Origin: Lachnospiraceae bacterium | GTDB taxonomy: Bacteria > Bacillota > Clostridia > Lachnospirales > Lachnospiraceae | Direction of reading: 5' to 3' | NCBI GenBank assembly: GCA_017420605.1 | Contig: JAFOIS010000174.1 | Location: 1 to 10,639 of the forward strand | Length of the DNA stretch: 10,639 bases | Shown: positions 1-6,037 of the stretch, one piece after another | Layout: every line of letters begins with the position of its first letter | How positions within the stretch are numbered: position 1 is the first letter of the stretch | Notes under the pieces: model-generated | What the model was told of the DNA's origin: nothing | What the model saw: only the letters and a program-made list of their open reading frames with translations | The model's database searches: none | Translations under genes and position numbers: made by a program

Positions 1-4
1 GGCG

Positions 5-655
5 ATGATCTTTGCGCAATCCGTCGCAATGCCGATCGTAACGATCATACTTGCAGCAGTGACCGGTGCGCTTTCGGCCCTGCATCTCGACCGGCGCTGC
101 CGTAAGAAGCGCAAACGGACGCAGACTGTGAATATGGAAGTAAAGCCTGCGGCTGAAAAAACGCCTGAAACGATAAAGAAGGCCGCAGCAGCCGGAAATA
201 CAGTTTCGGAAAAAGCCGCAGAAGCGCCTGTGTCTGACGGCATGAAGAAAACCGTATCCGCTTCCGAGAACAAGGAGATCAAAACGGAAGACGCGCCTCC
301 GAAACCTTCGGCGGCAACTGCCGCTGCAAAGCCGGCTGCACCCGGCAGCACAGCGCCCAAGCAGGCGCCGAAACCTGCAGAAGCGGGCACAGCGGACGCA
401 AAAAAGCCGGCAGCGCCGGGCAGCGCAGCGCCGAAGCCGGCAGCCACGGGTCCGGCAGGGATCACACCGGTGAAGCTGACGGCGCCTCAGCCGGGCGCGC
501 AGAAGAGTGCAGCGGGTACCGCACCGGTTAAACTGACAGCGCCGAAACAGCCCGTGCCGAAGAGCGAAGCGGCAGCGCCGGCGGCACAGAAGACGGAAAC
601 GCCGAAAGCAGCCGGACCTAAGACAGCTCCGGTTGAAACGAAGGATACAAAGTAA
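5..655 (+). CDS. Ala/Pro/Lys-rich protein with one N-terminal membrane helix, function unknown, possibly 5'-partial
   Basis: I do not recognise this protein. From the first ATG it has 216 residues: a hydrophobic helix at about residues 8-26, a basic cluster right after it (RRCRKKRKR, 30-38), then about 175 residues of low-complexity Ala, Pro, Lys, Thr and Glu that look disordered. Basic residues just after the helix favour a cytoplasmic tail by the positive-inside rule. The tail holds two imperfect internal repeats: KPAAPGSTAPK (109-119) with KPAAPGSAAPK (134-144), and PVKLTAP at 155-161 and 174-180. No enzymatic motif is visible. The frame is open to the left edge and no ribosome binding site can be seen, so this ATG may be internal and further N-terminal sequence may lie outside the window; the ATG at 29 is another possible start. 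The next gene begins 34 bases downstream on the same strand. The reading frame is credible; any function would be a guess. Confidence 0.7.
   Translation: MIFAQSVAMPIVTIILAAVTGALSALHLDRRCRKKRKRTQTVNMEVKPAAEKTPETIKKAAAAGNTVSEKAAEAPVSDGMKKTVSASENKEIKTEDAPPKPSAATAAAKPAAPGSTAPKQAPKPAEAGTADAKKPAAPGSAAPKPAATGPAGITPVKLTAPQPGAQKSAAGTAPVKLTAPKQPVPKSEAAAPAAQKTETPKAAGPKTAPVETKDTK
329..544 (+). repeat. Two imperfect repeat pairs within the Ala/Pro/Lys-rich gene
   Basis: Positions 329-361 and 404-436 encode KPAAPGSTAPK and KPAAPGSAAPK. Positions 467-487 and 524-544 encode PVKLTAP twice. The DNA copies differ at several positions, including third codon positions (for example gtgaagctg against gttaaactg), so the peptide is better kept than the DNA. 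This is seen directly. It suggests old duplications within a disordered tail rather than a recent tandem array. Confidence 0.7.
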
Positions 656-689
656 TACTACATATATGCAGCAAAAGAGGTGTGAAACG

Positions 690-1712
690 ATGAGTAAAAA
701 AGACATTGATTGGGGCAGCCTGGGGTTTGGATATATCAAGACCGATAAACGGTATGTATCCAACTACAAGGACGGAGCATGGGACGAAGGAATTCTCACG
801 GAAGACGCGACCATTACCATGACCGAATGCGCCGGCGTGCTGCAGTACTCGCAGTCCGTATTCGATGGACTGAAGGCTTACACTACGGAAGACGGCAGGA
901 TCGTTACATTCCGTCCGGACCTCAACGCGGAGCGCATGATCGATTCCGCGAAACGGCTCGAGATGCCGCCGTTCCCGAAGGAAAGATTCCTTGACGCGGT
1001 CGATCAGGTCGTTGCCGCGAACGCCGATTATGTGCCGCCGTACGGTTCAGGTGCTACGCTCTATCTGCGTCCGTTTATGTTCGGCTCCAACGCTGTCATC
1101 GGTGTTAAGCCGGCCAACGAATACCAGTTCCGTCTTTTTGCGACCCCGGTCGGACCGTATTTCAAAGGCGGCGCGAAGCCGATCACGATCCGTGTTTCCG
1201 ATTTCGACCGTGCGGCACCACGCGGCACAGGCCATATCAAAGCGGGTCTGAATTATGCGATGAGCCTGCATGCGATCGTTTCGGCGCACGCGGAAGGTTA
1301 TGACGAGAACCTGTATCCGGACTCCGCTACCAGAACGTACGTGGAAGAGACCGGCGGCGCGAATATCATTTTCATTAAGGGAAACACACTCGTTACGCCG
1401 AAGTCTTCTTCGATCCTTCCGTCGATTACGAGACGTTCGCTTGAGATCGTTGCTGAAAAGTATCTCGGCATGAAAGTCGAAGAGCGTCCGGTCCCGATCG
1501 CGGAGATCGCCGAGTTCGAAGAAATGGGTCTGTGCGGGACCGCCGCCGTTATCTCGCCGGTCGGCAAGGTCGTCGACCATGGCAAAGAGATCTGCCTGCC
1601 TGCCGGCATGGAGAAGATGGGTCCGAAGACCCAGGCCCTCTATGATACGCTGACCGGTATCCAGATGGGCCGGATCGAAGCGCCGGAAGGCTGGATCCGC
1701 GTGATCAAATAA
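690..1712 (+). CDS. ilvE: Branched-chain amino acid aminotransferase
   Basis: This fold-type IV, PLP-dependent transaminase interconverts Leu, Ile and Val with their 2-oxo acids using 2-oxoglutarate/glutamate. It is the last step of their synthesis and the first of their breakdown, in the cytoplasm. The product has 340 residues, normal for the larger BCAT subgroup. Visible family motifs are the substrate loop QSVFDGLKAY (55-64), the PLP-lysine region GHIKAGLNYA (Lys184), the EETGGANIIF segment (Glu219/Glu220 region) and the phosphate-binding GTAAVISPVG (283-292). I chose the ATG at 690 because AAAGAGG (674-680) lies at good spacing before it and the protein then begins where the family does. 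The same frame is open back to 633, but that would overlap the preceding gene and add a non-homologous stretch. A terminator-like hairpin follows. No T-box or other leader element is visible. The family assignment is firm; substrate preference is inferred. Confidence 0.95.
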   Translation: MSKKDIDWGSLGFGYIKTDKRYVSNYKDGAWDEGILTEDATITMTECAGVLQYSQSVFDGLKAYTTEDGRIVTFRPDLNAERMIDSAKRLEMPPFPKERFLDAVDQVVAANADYVPPYGSGATLYLRPFMFGSNAVIGVKPANEYQFRLFATPVGPYFKGGAKPITIRVSDFDRAAPRGTGHIKAGLNYAMSLHAIVSAHAEGYDENLYPDSATRTYVEETGGANIIFIKGNTLVTPKSSSILPSITRRSLEIVAEKYLGMKVEERPVPIAEIAEFEEMGLCGTAAVISPVGKVVDHGKEICLPAGMEKMGPKTQALYDTLTGIQMGRIEAPEGWIRVIK

Positions 1713-1731
1713 AGATCAGATAATTGTATAA

Positions 1732-1779
1732 AAGTCCCGCGCCTCCCGGACGTACATACGAACGAAAGGCGCGGGATTT
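1732..1779. terminator. Bidirectional intrinsic terminator between convergent genes
   Basis: A perfect 10-bp stem pairs TCCCGCGCCT (1735-1744) with AGGCGCGGGA (1767-1776) around a 22-base loop. Flanking AAG and TTT extend the stem by up to three pairs. On the plus strand a short TTTA follows. On the minus strand the stem is followed by CTTTTATAC. It lies 22 bases after the ilvE stop and 26 bases beyond the aminopeptidase stop, so it can serve both. The T-tracts are short, so efficiency is uncertain. Confidence 0.75.
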
Positions 1780-1802
1780 ATCATGCAGTAAAGGATCGGC
1801 TG

Positions 1803-3605
1803 TCAGATCGCTCTTGTGGCGTCCCGCAGGAATTCGAGTTCTTCGCCTTCAAGATACGGCGAGACCTTCTCAAAGACGAGCGCATGGTAATTGTTGAGAA
1901 GACGGACGTCTTCGGCGGTAAGATAGGCCGGATCAATGGCATCCAGGTCGATCGGCGCGAAGGTAAGCGCTTCGAAACGGAGGAAATTGCCGAATTCCGT
2001 CGTTTCCGCGGGAACGGCGAGGGTAATACTTTCCGTGCGGATACCGTATTCATTTTCACGGTAAAGACCTGGCTCGTCGGAGGTCACCATGCCGGGAAGG
2101 ATCGGCGGATCCAGGTATTTTGCGGAACGGCTCGTGCCGATCCGCTGCGGGCCTTCGTGGACGTTCAGAATATAGCCGATCCCATGGCCCGTGCCATGGT
2201 TATAATCCATGCCGTGGGCATACAGCGGGCCGCGGGCAAGAATATCGAGCTGGCTTCCGCGTATCCCCTCACGGAATACGGCATAAAGGAGCCTGAGGTT
2301 CCCGGCGGCGACCAGGGTGAAATCACGCTTCATTTCCTGCGTCAGCGGACCGAGTACGATGGTGCGCGTGACGTCGGTCGTCGCGCCGAGGTACTGGCCG
2401 CCGGAGTCTACGAGAAGAAAGCCGGAGGGAGCAAGGACGGCGCAGTCCTCTTCCGAAGGAGCGTAATGCGCCATCGCGGCGTTGGCGTTGTATGCCGGGA
2501 TCGTCGGGAAGGAAAGATCGAGAAAACCGGGTACGGCGCGCCGGAGATCGTCGAGTACATGCGCGGCGGAGATCTCTGTCATCGGGATCCGTCCGATATT
2601 CTTTTTGACGTAGAAGATGAACCTGCAGAGCGCAACGGAATCAAGAAGGTAATATTTCCGGATATTTTCCATTTCCGTTTCATTTTTGCAGGCTTTCATC
2701 ATCAGGACCGGGTTTTCTTTTTCGATGACGGACGCTTTTTCTTTCAGGAGATGCAGCATGGCGTCGCTCGTGCCTGCCGGGTCGACAAGGACCGGCTGAT
2801 CGAACGGAAAACCGCTAAGGTAAGACAGTACGCTGTCGTACGGATGCAGACGGATGTCTTCTTTGGCGGCATACTGCCGGAATTCTTCCGTCACTTCCGA
2901 TTCCTGGATGAAAAGATCGCAGGTTTCTTCGCCGAGGAGCAGATAGGATAGAGCGACGGGGTTGCATTCCACGTCGCCGCCGCGGATATTGAGCAGCCAC
3001 ATGATGTCGTCCAGTGTGGAGACGGCAAGATAGTGCGCGCCGGATTCGGCCATTTTCTTCCGTACTTCCGCGCATTTTTCAGCGAAGCGCGCGCCCGCGA
3101 TCTCATCGGGAAGGATCATGACCGGATGGGAGGCGAGCGCCGGCCGGTCTGTCCAGATGCCGGAAATAAGGTCGGCGGAGCCGTCGCAGATGGCACCGGC
3201 CTTCTGTGCGGCGTCTCTAAAGCGCCTGCCCATGGCAGCGCTCACGCAGCGTCCGTCAAAGGCAAGGCAGGCGCCTTCAAAGAGACACTGTGCAAGATAT
3301 TGTTCGAGTGTCGGAACGCCGCTCTCGCCTTCCTTCATAAGGAGGATCTCCGAGCCGGACAGTTCCGCAGCAGCAGAGATGAAATAACGGCCGTCCGTCC
3401 ACAGACGCGCTTCCGATTTGCCGATCAGGAGCAGAACGTTGTCGCTTGTGCAGGCGGAAAGGTATTCGCTGACTTTAAAATAGTCACCGACGTATTCGGA
3501 GGCATGGAAGTCCGAAGAGGTGACGAGATAGAAATCGATATGCTTCGCGTTCATTTCGCCGCGGAGCGCGGCAAGTCGCGTAATTGACGGATGTTCGGTA
3601 TGCAA
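1803..3605 (-). CDS. Xaa-Pro aminopeptidase (aminopeptidase P, M24B family, long three-domain form)
   Basis: This metallopeptidase removes the N-terminal residue from peptides whose second residue is proline, normally with two Mn ions, in the cytoplasm. At 600 residues it matches the long form typified by human XPNPEP1, not the ~440-residue E. coli PepP. Two creatinase-like N-terminal domains span about 1-310, the pita-bread catalytic domain about 315-535, and the C-terminal M24 extension the rest. All five expected metal ligands are present: Asp400 and Asp411 (LLVDSGGQYLGATTDVTRT), His474 (GTGHGIGY), Glu511 (SDEPG) and Glu525 (IRTESI). Their spacing closely follows the human enzyme. The second-shell histidines His380 and His483 are also there. 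The start is TTG, chosen because AAAGGA lies 5 bases upstream; the next Met (residue 18) would cut into the N-terminal domain. No signal peptide is visible. The gene is divergent from the purine genes and has a structured leader. The family is certain; peptide preferences are inferred. Confidence 0.95.
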   Translation of the reverse strand: MHTEHPSITRLAALRGEMNAKHIDFYLVTSSDFHASEYVGDYFKVSEYLSACTSDNVLLLIGKSEARLWTDGRYFISAAAELSGSEILLMKEGESGVPTLEQYLAQCLFEGACLAFDGRCVSAAMGRRFRDAAQKAGAICDGSADLISGIWTDRPALASHPVMILPDEIAGARFAEKCAEVRKKMAESGAHYLAVSTLDDIMWLLNIRGGDVECNPVALSYLLLGEETCDLFIQESEVTEEFRQYAAKEDIRLHPYDSVLSYLSGFPFDQPVLVDPAGTSDAMLHLLKEKASVIEKENPVLMMKACKNETEMENIRKYYLLDSVALCRFIFYVKKNIGRIPMTEISAAHVLDDLRRAVPGFLDLSFPTIPAYNANAAMAHYAPSEEDCAVLAPSGFLLVDSGGQYLGATTDVTRTIVLGPLTQEMKRDFTLVAAGNLRLLYAVFREGIRGSQLDILARGPLYAHGMDYNHGTGHGIGYILNVHEGPQRIGTSRSAKYLDPPILPGMVTSDEPGLYRENEYGIRTESITLAVPAETTEFGNFLRFEALTFAPIDLDAIDPAYLTAEDVRLLNNYHALVFEKVSPYLEGEELEFLRDATRAI

Positions 3606-3610
3606 GTTCG

Positions 3611-3616
3611 TCCTTT
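3611..3616 (-). promoter_or_regulatory. Ribosome binding site supporting a TTG start
   Basis: Read on the minus strand, AAAGGA is followed by CGAAC and then TTG. The 5-base spacing is what decides the start of the aminopeptidase gene. No ATG or GTG in this frame is equally well placed. Confidence 0.75.
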
Positions 3617-3617
3617 C

Positions 3618-3635
3618 TTATACTGTGCAGTATAA
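3618..3635. promoter_or_regulatory. 18-base dyad, possible operator or leader hairpin
   Basis: TTATACTG-TG-CAGTATAA has perfect 8-base arms around a 2-base centre. It sits immediately upstream of the aminopeptidase ribosome binding site. The position fits a DNA operator for a dimeric repressor. A hairpin in the mRNA would need to open the innermost pairs to leave a loop. I do not recognise the site as that of a known regulator. The symmetry is seen; the role is inferred. Confidence 0.45.
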
Positions 3636-3672
3636 ACAAAACGCCTCCGGCGGAAATGCGGTGCCGGCAGGC
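3634..3672 (-). terminator. Leader hairpin followed by a T-rich run, possible attenuator
   Basis: On the minus strand GCCTGCCGGC (3672-3663) pairs with GCCGGAGGC (3651-3643) to give nine pairs with one bulged G and an 11-base loop. GTTTTGTTT follows (3642-3634). This looks like an intrinsic terminator, but it lies between the predicted aminopeptidase promoter and its start codon, with no minus-strand gene before it in the window. It may therefore be an attenuator or a transcript-stabilising hairpin. The interrupted T run makes strong termination doubtful. Confidence 0.45.
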
Positions 3673-3694
3673 CTGGTCGTCGGGCAGCATAACC

Positions 3695-3703
3695 ATTATA
3701 GCA
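3695..3703 (-). promoter_or_regulatory. Extended -10 promoter for the aminopeptidase gene
   Basis: On the minus strand TGCTATAAT is a perfect extended -10 (TGnTATAAT). No good -35 lies 16-18 bases upstream (CTATTC at 17). The first transcribed base would fall near 3688, leaving a leader of roughly 80 bases that contains the hairpin and the dyad. Confidence 0.6.
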
Positions 3704-3734
3704 AAAAACAGGAAAAAGAATAGCCCCGTGATGC

Positions 3735-3763
3735 TTGTGAGAATCAGGAAGACTATGTATAAT
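3735..3763 (+). promoter_or_regulatory. Promoter for the purine gene cluster
   Basis: TTGTGA (3735-3740), a 17-base spacer and a perfect TATAAT (3758-3763). The predicted first transcribed base is near 3770, about 25 bases before the ATG of the cyclohydrolase gene. That leaves no room for a purine riboswitch, so any purine control would act at the promoter. It lies back to back with the aminopeptidase promoter. Confidence 0.7.
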
Positions 3764-3794
3764 GTTGTGGTAACGCCGGATGCGGAGGACCAAA

Positions 3795-4505
3795 ATGAAA
3801 AAAGATTTGCGTGCGATACTGGAGGAAGTAAGCTATCCCGGACGCGGCATCATGCTCGGACGGACGGAAAGCGGCGATAAGGCAGTCATTGTGTATTTCA
3901 TCATGGGACGCAGCGAGAACTCCCGGAACCGCATCTTCACCGAAACGGAAGACGGTATCCGAACGGAGGCATTCGACCCGTCTAAAATGTCAGACCCGTC
4001 GCTGATCATTTACCGGCCTGTACGTAAGATCGGAGATCATACGATCGTGACGAACGGCGACCAGACCGATACGGTCGTGGAAGGATATCTTGCGGGAAAA
4101 GGTTTCTCCGAATCGCTGACCACGCGTCAGTTTGAGCCGGACGCGCCGAATTATACGCCGAGAATATCGGGAGACCTTTTTGTGAAGGACGGCGCGATGT
4201 CCTATGAACTGTCGATCCTGAAGAGCGCTGACGGCGATCCGTCGTCCTGCGAACGATTTACATATTCCTACGAAACGCCGATCGCGGGGCAGGGGCACTT
4301 TATCAGCACCTATGAGGGTGACGGAAACCCGCTTCCGAGTTTTGCGAAGGAGCCGGTCCGCGTCTGCGTACCGGACGACGTCAAAGAATTCGGGGACAGT
4401 ATCTGGGAAAGCCTGAATAAAGACAATAAGGTTTCGCTGTTCGTCCGCAGCACGGATCTTGCGGACGGCTCGGCGCAAAGCTGGATCTATAACAAAAACG
4501 AATGA
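3795..4505 (+). CDS. purO: IMP cyclohydrolase, PurO type
   Basis: This enzyme closes the purine ring, turning FAICAR into IMP, the last step of de novo IMP synthesis in the cytoplasm. The 236-residue product resembles the archaeal-type PurO family (PF07826, an Ntn-hydrolase fold), not the cyclohydrolase domain of PurH. Features I associate with the family are PGRGI (15-19), YFIMGRSENSRNR (34-46), TNGDQTDT (86-93) and EPDAPNYTPRISG (114-126). The start is ATG at 3795, with GGAGG (3784-3788) 6 bases before it. An in-frame ATG at 3780 has its own frame running through that ribosome binding site and is rejected. The next gene, AICAR formyltransferase, makes its substrate and begins 28 bases downstream, which supports the assignment strongly. 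The product is slightly longer than archaeal PurO as I recall it. The symbol follows the family; the activity is inferred from similarity and context. Confidence 0.9.
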   Translation: MKKDLRAILEEVSYPGRGIMLGRTESGDKAVIVYFIMGRSENSRNRIFTETEDGIRTEAFDPSKMSDPSLIIYRPVRKIGDHTIVTNGDQTDTVVEGYLAGKGFSESLTTRQFEPDAPNYTPRISGDLFVKDGAMSYELSILKSADGDPSSCERFTYSYETPIAGQGHFISTYEGDGNPLPSFAKEPVRVCVPDDVKEFGDSIWESLNKDNKVSLFVRSTDLADGSAQSWIYNKNE

Positions 4506-4521
4506 GACCGCGCCATCGCGC

Positions 4522-4528
4522 AGGAGGT
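4522..4528 (+). promoter_or_regulatory. Strong ribosome binding site supporting a TTG start
   Basis: AGGAGGT is followed after 5 bases (AAATC region) by TTG at 4534. The near-perfect Shine-Dalgarno fixes the start of the formyltransferase gene at a non-ATG codon. Confidence 0.85.
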
Positions 4529-4533
4529 AAATC

Positions 4534-5712
4534 TTGAAGGAACTTGAACTGAAATACGGATGCAACCCGAACCAGAAACCATCCAGTATCTTTGTCAATG
4601 ACGGACGCGATCTGCCGGTCGAAGTGCTTTCGGGAAGACCCGGGTATATCAATTTTATGGATGCCCTGAACGGCTGGCAGCTGGTGCGTGAACTCAAAGA
4701 AGCGACGGGACTTCCGTCCGCAACGTCTTTCAAGCACGTTTCGCCCGCCGGCGCGGCCTGCGGCCTGCCGCTGACCGACGTTCTCCGCAAAATCTATTTC
4801 GTGCCGGAAGACGAGGAACTGAGCCCGCTTGCCGCCGCTTACGCAAGAGCAAGAGGCGCGGACCGTATGTCGAGCTTCGGCGATTTTATCTCTCTTTCCG
4901 ACGTGTGCGACGCGGCGACCGCAAGGCTGATCAAGCGGGAAGTCTCCGACGGCGTGATCGCGCCCGGGTATACGGATGAAGCGCTCGAGATCCTGCGTTC
5001 GAAGAAGAACGGGAATTACAACGTGATCGCCATGGACCCCGATTATGAACCGGAGCCGATCGAGCACAAAGACGTTTTCGGTATTACGTTCGAACAGGGA
5101 CATAACGATCTCAAGATCGGAAAAGAGCTTCTTTCCAATATTGTGACCGCACGGAAAGACCTTCCGGAGGAAGCGGCGCGGGATCTGATCATCTCGCTCA
5201 TAACGCTGAAGTATACGCAGTCCAATTCGGTCTGCTATGCGAAGGACGGACAGGCGATCGGCATCGGGGCCGGACAGCAGTCGCGCGTGCATTGCGTACG
5301 CCTTGCAGGCAGCAAAGCCGATAACTGGTATCTCAGACAGTGCCCGAAGGTTCTTTCGCTTCCGTTCCGCAGCGATATAAAACGCGCCGACCGCGACAAT
5401 GCCATCGACGTGTATATCGGGGAAGAGAGCGACGACGTCCTGCGTGACGGCAGCTGGCAGCTGGTCTTCACGGAACGTCCGGAGCCCTTTACCGCTGCGG
5501 AAAAGCGCGCATGGCTCGATACGATGAGCGGTGTGTCGCTCGGATCGGACGCGTTCTTCCCGTTCTCGGACAATATCGAACGCGCCAGAAAGAGCGGCGT
5601 GGCCTATGTTGCGGAACCGGGCGGTTCCGTCAGAGACGACGCGGTGATCGCGTGCTGCGACCGCTATGATATGGTCATGGCATTCACCGGCATCAGGCTG
5701 TTCCACCATTAA
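4534..5712 (+). CDS. purH: AICAR formyltransferase, stand-alone (phosphoribosylaminoimidazolecarboxamide formyltransferase)
   Basis: The enzyme transfers a formyl group from 10-formyltetrahydrofolate to AICAR, giving FAICAR, the step before IMP. The 392-residue product has only the AICARFT part of PurH; the N-terminal cyclohydrolase (MGS-like) domain of the usual ~510-residue fusion is absent, and that job falls to the upstream PurO-type gene. Motifs are KYGCNPNQKP (7-16), the catalytic Lys-His pair in SFKHVSPAG (Lys67, His68), DRMSSFGD (110-117, where fused PurH usually has DPxSAFGG), QSNSVCYAKDGQAIGIGAGQQSR (229-251) and a C-terminus ending MAFTGIRLFHH. The TTG start is fixed by its ribosome binding site. 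Its stop codon overlaps the ribosome binding site of the following membrane protein gene. Some authors name such single-domain forms differently from purH (purV, from memory). The function is firm; the symbol marks the shared domain only. Confidence 0.94.
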   Translation: MKELELKYGCNPNQKPSSIFVNDGRDLPVEVLSGRPGYINFMDALNGWQLVRELKEATGLPSATSFKHVSPAGAACGLPLTDVLRKIYFVPEDEELSPLAAAYARARGADRMSSFGDFISLSDVCDAATARLIKREVSDGVIAPGYTDEALEILRSKKNGNYNVIAMDPDYEPEPIEHKDVFGITFEQGHNDLKIGKELLSNIVTARKDLPEEAARDLIISLITLKYTQSNSVCYAKDGQAIGIGAGQQSRVHCVRLAGSKADNWYLRQCPKVLSLPFRSDIKRADRDNAIDVYIGEESDDVLRDGSWQLVFTERPEPFTAAEKRAWLDTMSGVSLGSDAFFPFSDNIERARKSGVAYVAEPGGSVRDDAVIACCDRYDMVMAFTGIRLFHH

Positions 5713-5722
5713 GGAGGACGGC

Positions 5723-5962
5723 ATGATCGTAAGCGTGATCCTGAATCTGATCCTGGGAACGGCGGCCGGTTATCTGACGGGCAGGTTTTTTGACGTGCCG
5801 GGGACGCTGCTTCTGCATATCCTTCTGGGATTTTGCGGCGGTGTGATCGGCTGCGCCGCACTGGGCCTTATCGGACTTGGCTGGGCCGGTTATGTGATCA
5901 GCGCCGTTTTCTCCATTCTGTCGGCATTTTTACTGGTGCGTTTTTCAGGGAATCTGTCCTGA
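5723..5962 (+). CDS. Small membrane protein, probably GlsB/YeaQ/YmgE (transglycosylase-associated) family
   Basis: A 79-residue, very hydrophobic protein with three predicted membrane segments at about residues 2-20, 27-50 and 53-73. It is rich in Gly, with LGTAAGYLTGRFF near the start and LLGFCGGVIG in the middle. Size, three-helix layout and Gly spacing resemble the GlsB/YeaQ/YmgE group (PF04226), whose biochemical role is unclear despite the name. The start is ATG at 5723 with AAGGAGG (5711-5717) 5 bases before it; that site begins within the stop codon of the formyltransferase gene, so the two genes are surely translated from one message. Why a membrane protein follows purine genes is not evident. 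A stem-loop follows the gene. The family call is from overall pattern only; another small three-helix family is possible. Confidence 0.7.
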   Translation: MIVSVILNLILGTAAGYLTGRFFDVPGTLLLHILLGFCGGVIGCAALGLIGLGWAGYVISAVFSILSAFLLVRFSGNLS

Positions 5963-5968
5963 AAAGCA

Positions 5969-5997
5969 TTGACAGGAAACGCCGCCGGATCGATATT
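5969..5997 (+). promoter_or_regulatory. Possible promoter for the ABC exporter operon
   Basis: A consensus TTGACA (5969-5974) is followed after 17 bases by GATATT (5992-5997, 4 of 6 matches to TATAAT). The -10 half lies inside the stem-loop described next, so initiation and termination signals would share DNA. It is a weak call because of the poor -10. A second -10-like TATACT (6020-6025) has no -35 partner. Confidence 0.35.
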
Positions 5998-6010
5998 CGG
6001 CGGCGTATTT
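5979..6010 (+). terminator. Stem-loop with short T run, probable terminator of the purine cluster
   Basis: ACGCCGCCGGAT (5979-5990) pairs with ATTCGGCGGCGT (5995-6006) to form a 12-bp stem with a single G-U pair and the tetraloop CGAT. ATTT follows. It lies 16 bases after the stop of the small membrane protein gene. The stem is strong but the T run is short, so some read-through into the exporter genes is plausible. Confidence 0.6.
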
Positions 6011-6013
6011 AAG

Positions 6014-6028
6014 CGCAGTTATACTGCG
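6014..6028. repeat. Short dyad upstream of the ABC exporter start
   Basis: CGCAGT-TAT-ACTGCG has perfect 6-base arms around a 3-base centre and ends 9 bases before the exporter start codon. It shares the 9-mer TTATACTGC with the dyad upstream of the aminopeptidase gene. It could be an operator, a small hairpin that limits ribosome access, or chance. Confidence 0.35.
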
Positions 6029-6037
6029 GGATTTGAA

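Noticed and set aside
633-661. Possible ilvE promoter (TTGAAA with TACTAC 17 bases on)
   Set aside because: The -35 is good but the -10 matches only 3 of 6 consensus bases and no better hexamer lies at proper spacing, so ilvE may be read from an upstream promoter.
633-689. Upstream extension of the ilvE reading frame
   Set aside because: It overlaps the preceding gene, adds 19 residues unlike the family, and passes through the good ribosome binding site that serves the ATG at 690.
1884-2951. Long open frame on the plus strand, antisense to the aminopeptidase gene
   Set aside because: The minus-strand protein has all five metal ligands and a full-length fold. The plus-strand translation shows no family motif and has no convincing ribosome binding site.
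3764-3794. Purine riboswitch ahead of the cyclohydrolase gene
   Set aside because: The predicted leader is only about 25 bases, too short for any purine aptamer, and no aptamer-like stems are present there.
3606-3794. Small gene or RNA gene in the divergent intergenic region
   Set aside because: Short open frames exist, but none has a ribosome binding site with a sensible protein, and the stretch is well explained by two promoters, a hairpin and a dyad.
4381-5724. Long open frame on the minus strand, antisense to the AICAR formyltransferase gene
   Set aside because: Its translation has no recognisable motif, while the plus strand encodes a clear enzyme over the same stretch. Long antisense frames are expected in GC-rich coding DNA with biased third positions.
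5969-6037. N-terminal extension of the first exporter subunit from a TTG codon
   Set aside because: No Shine-Dalgarno precedes the TTG, the extra residues are encoded by the stem-loop, and exporter homology begins after the ATG at 6038.
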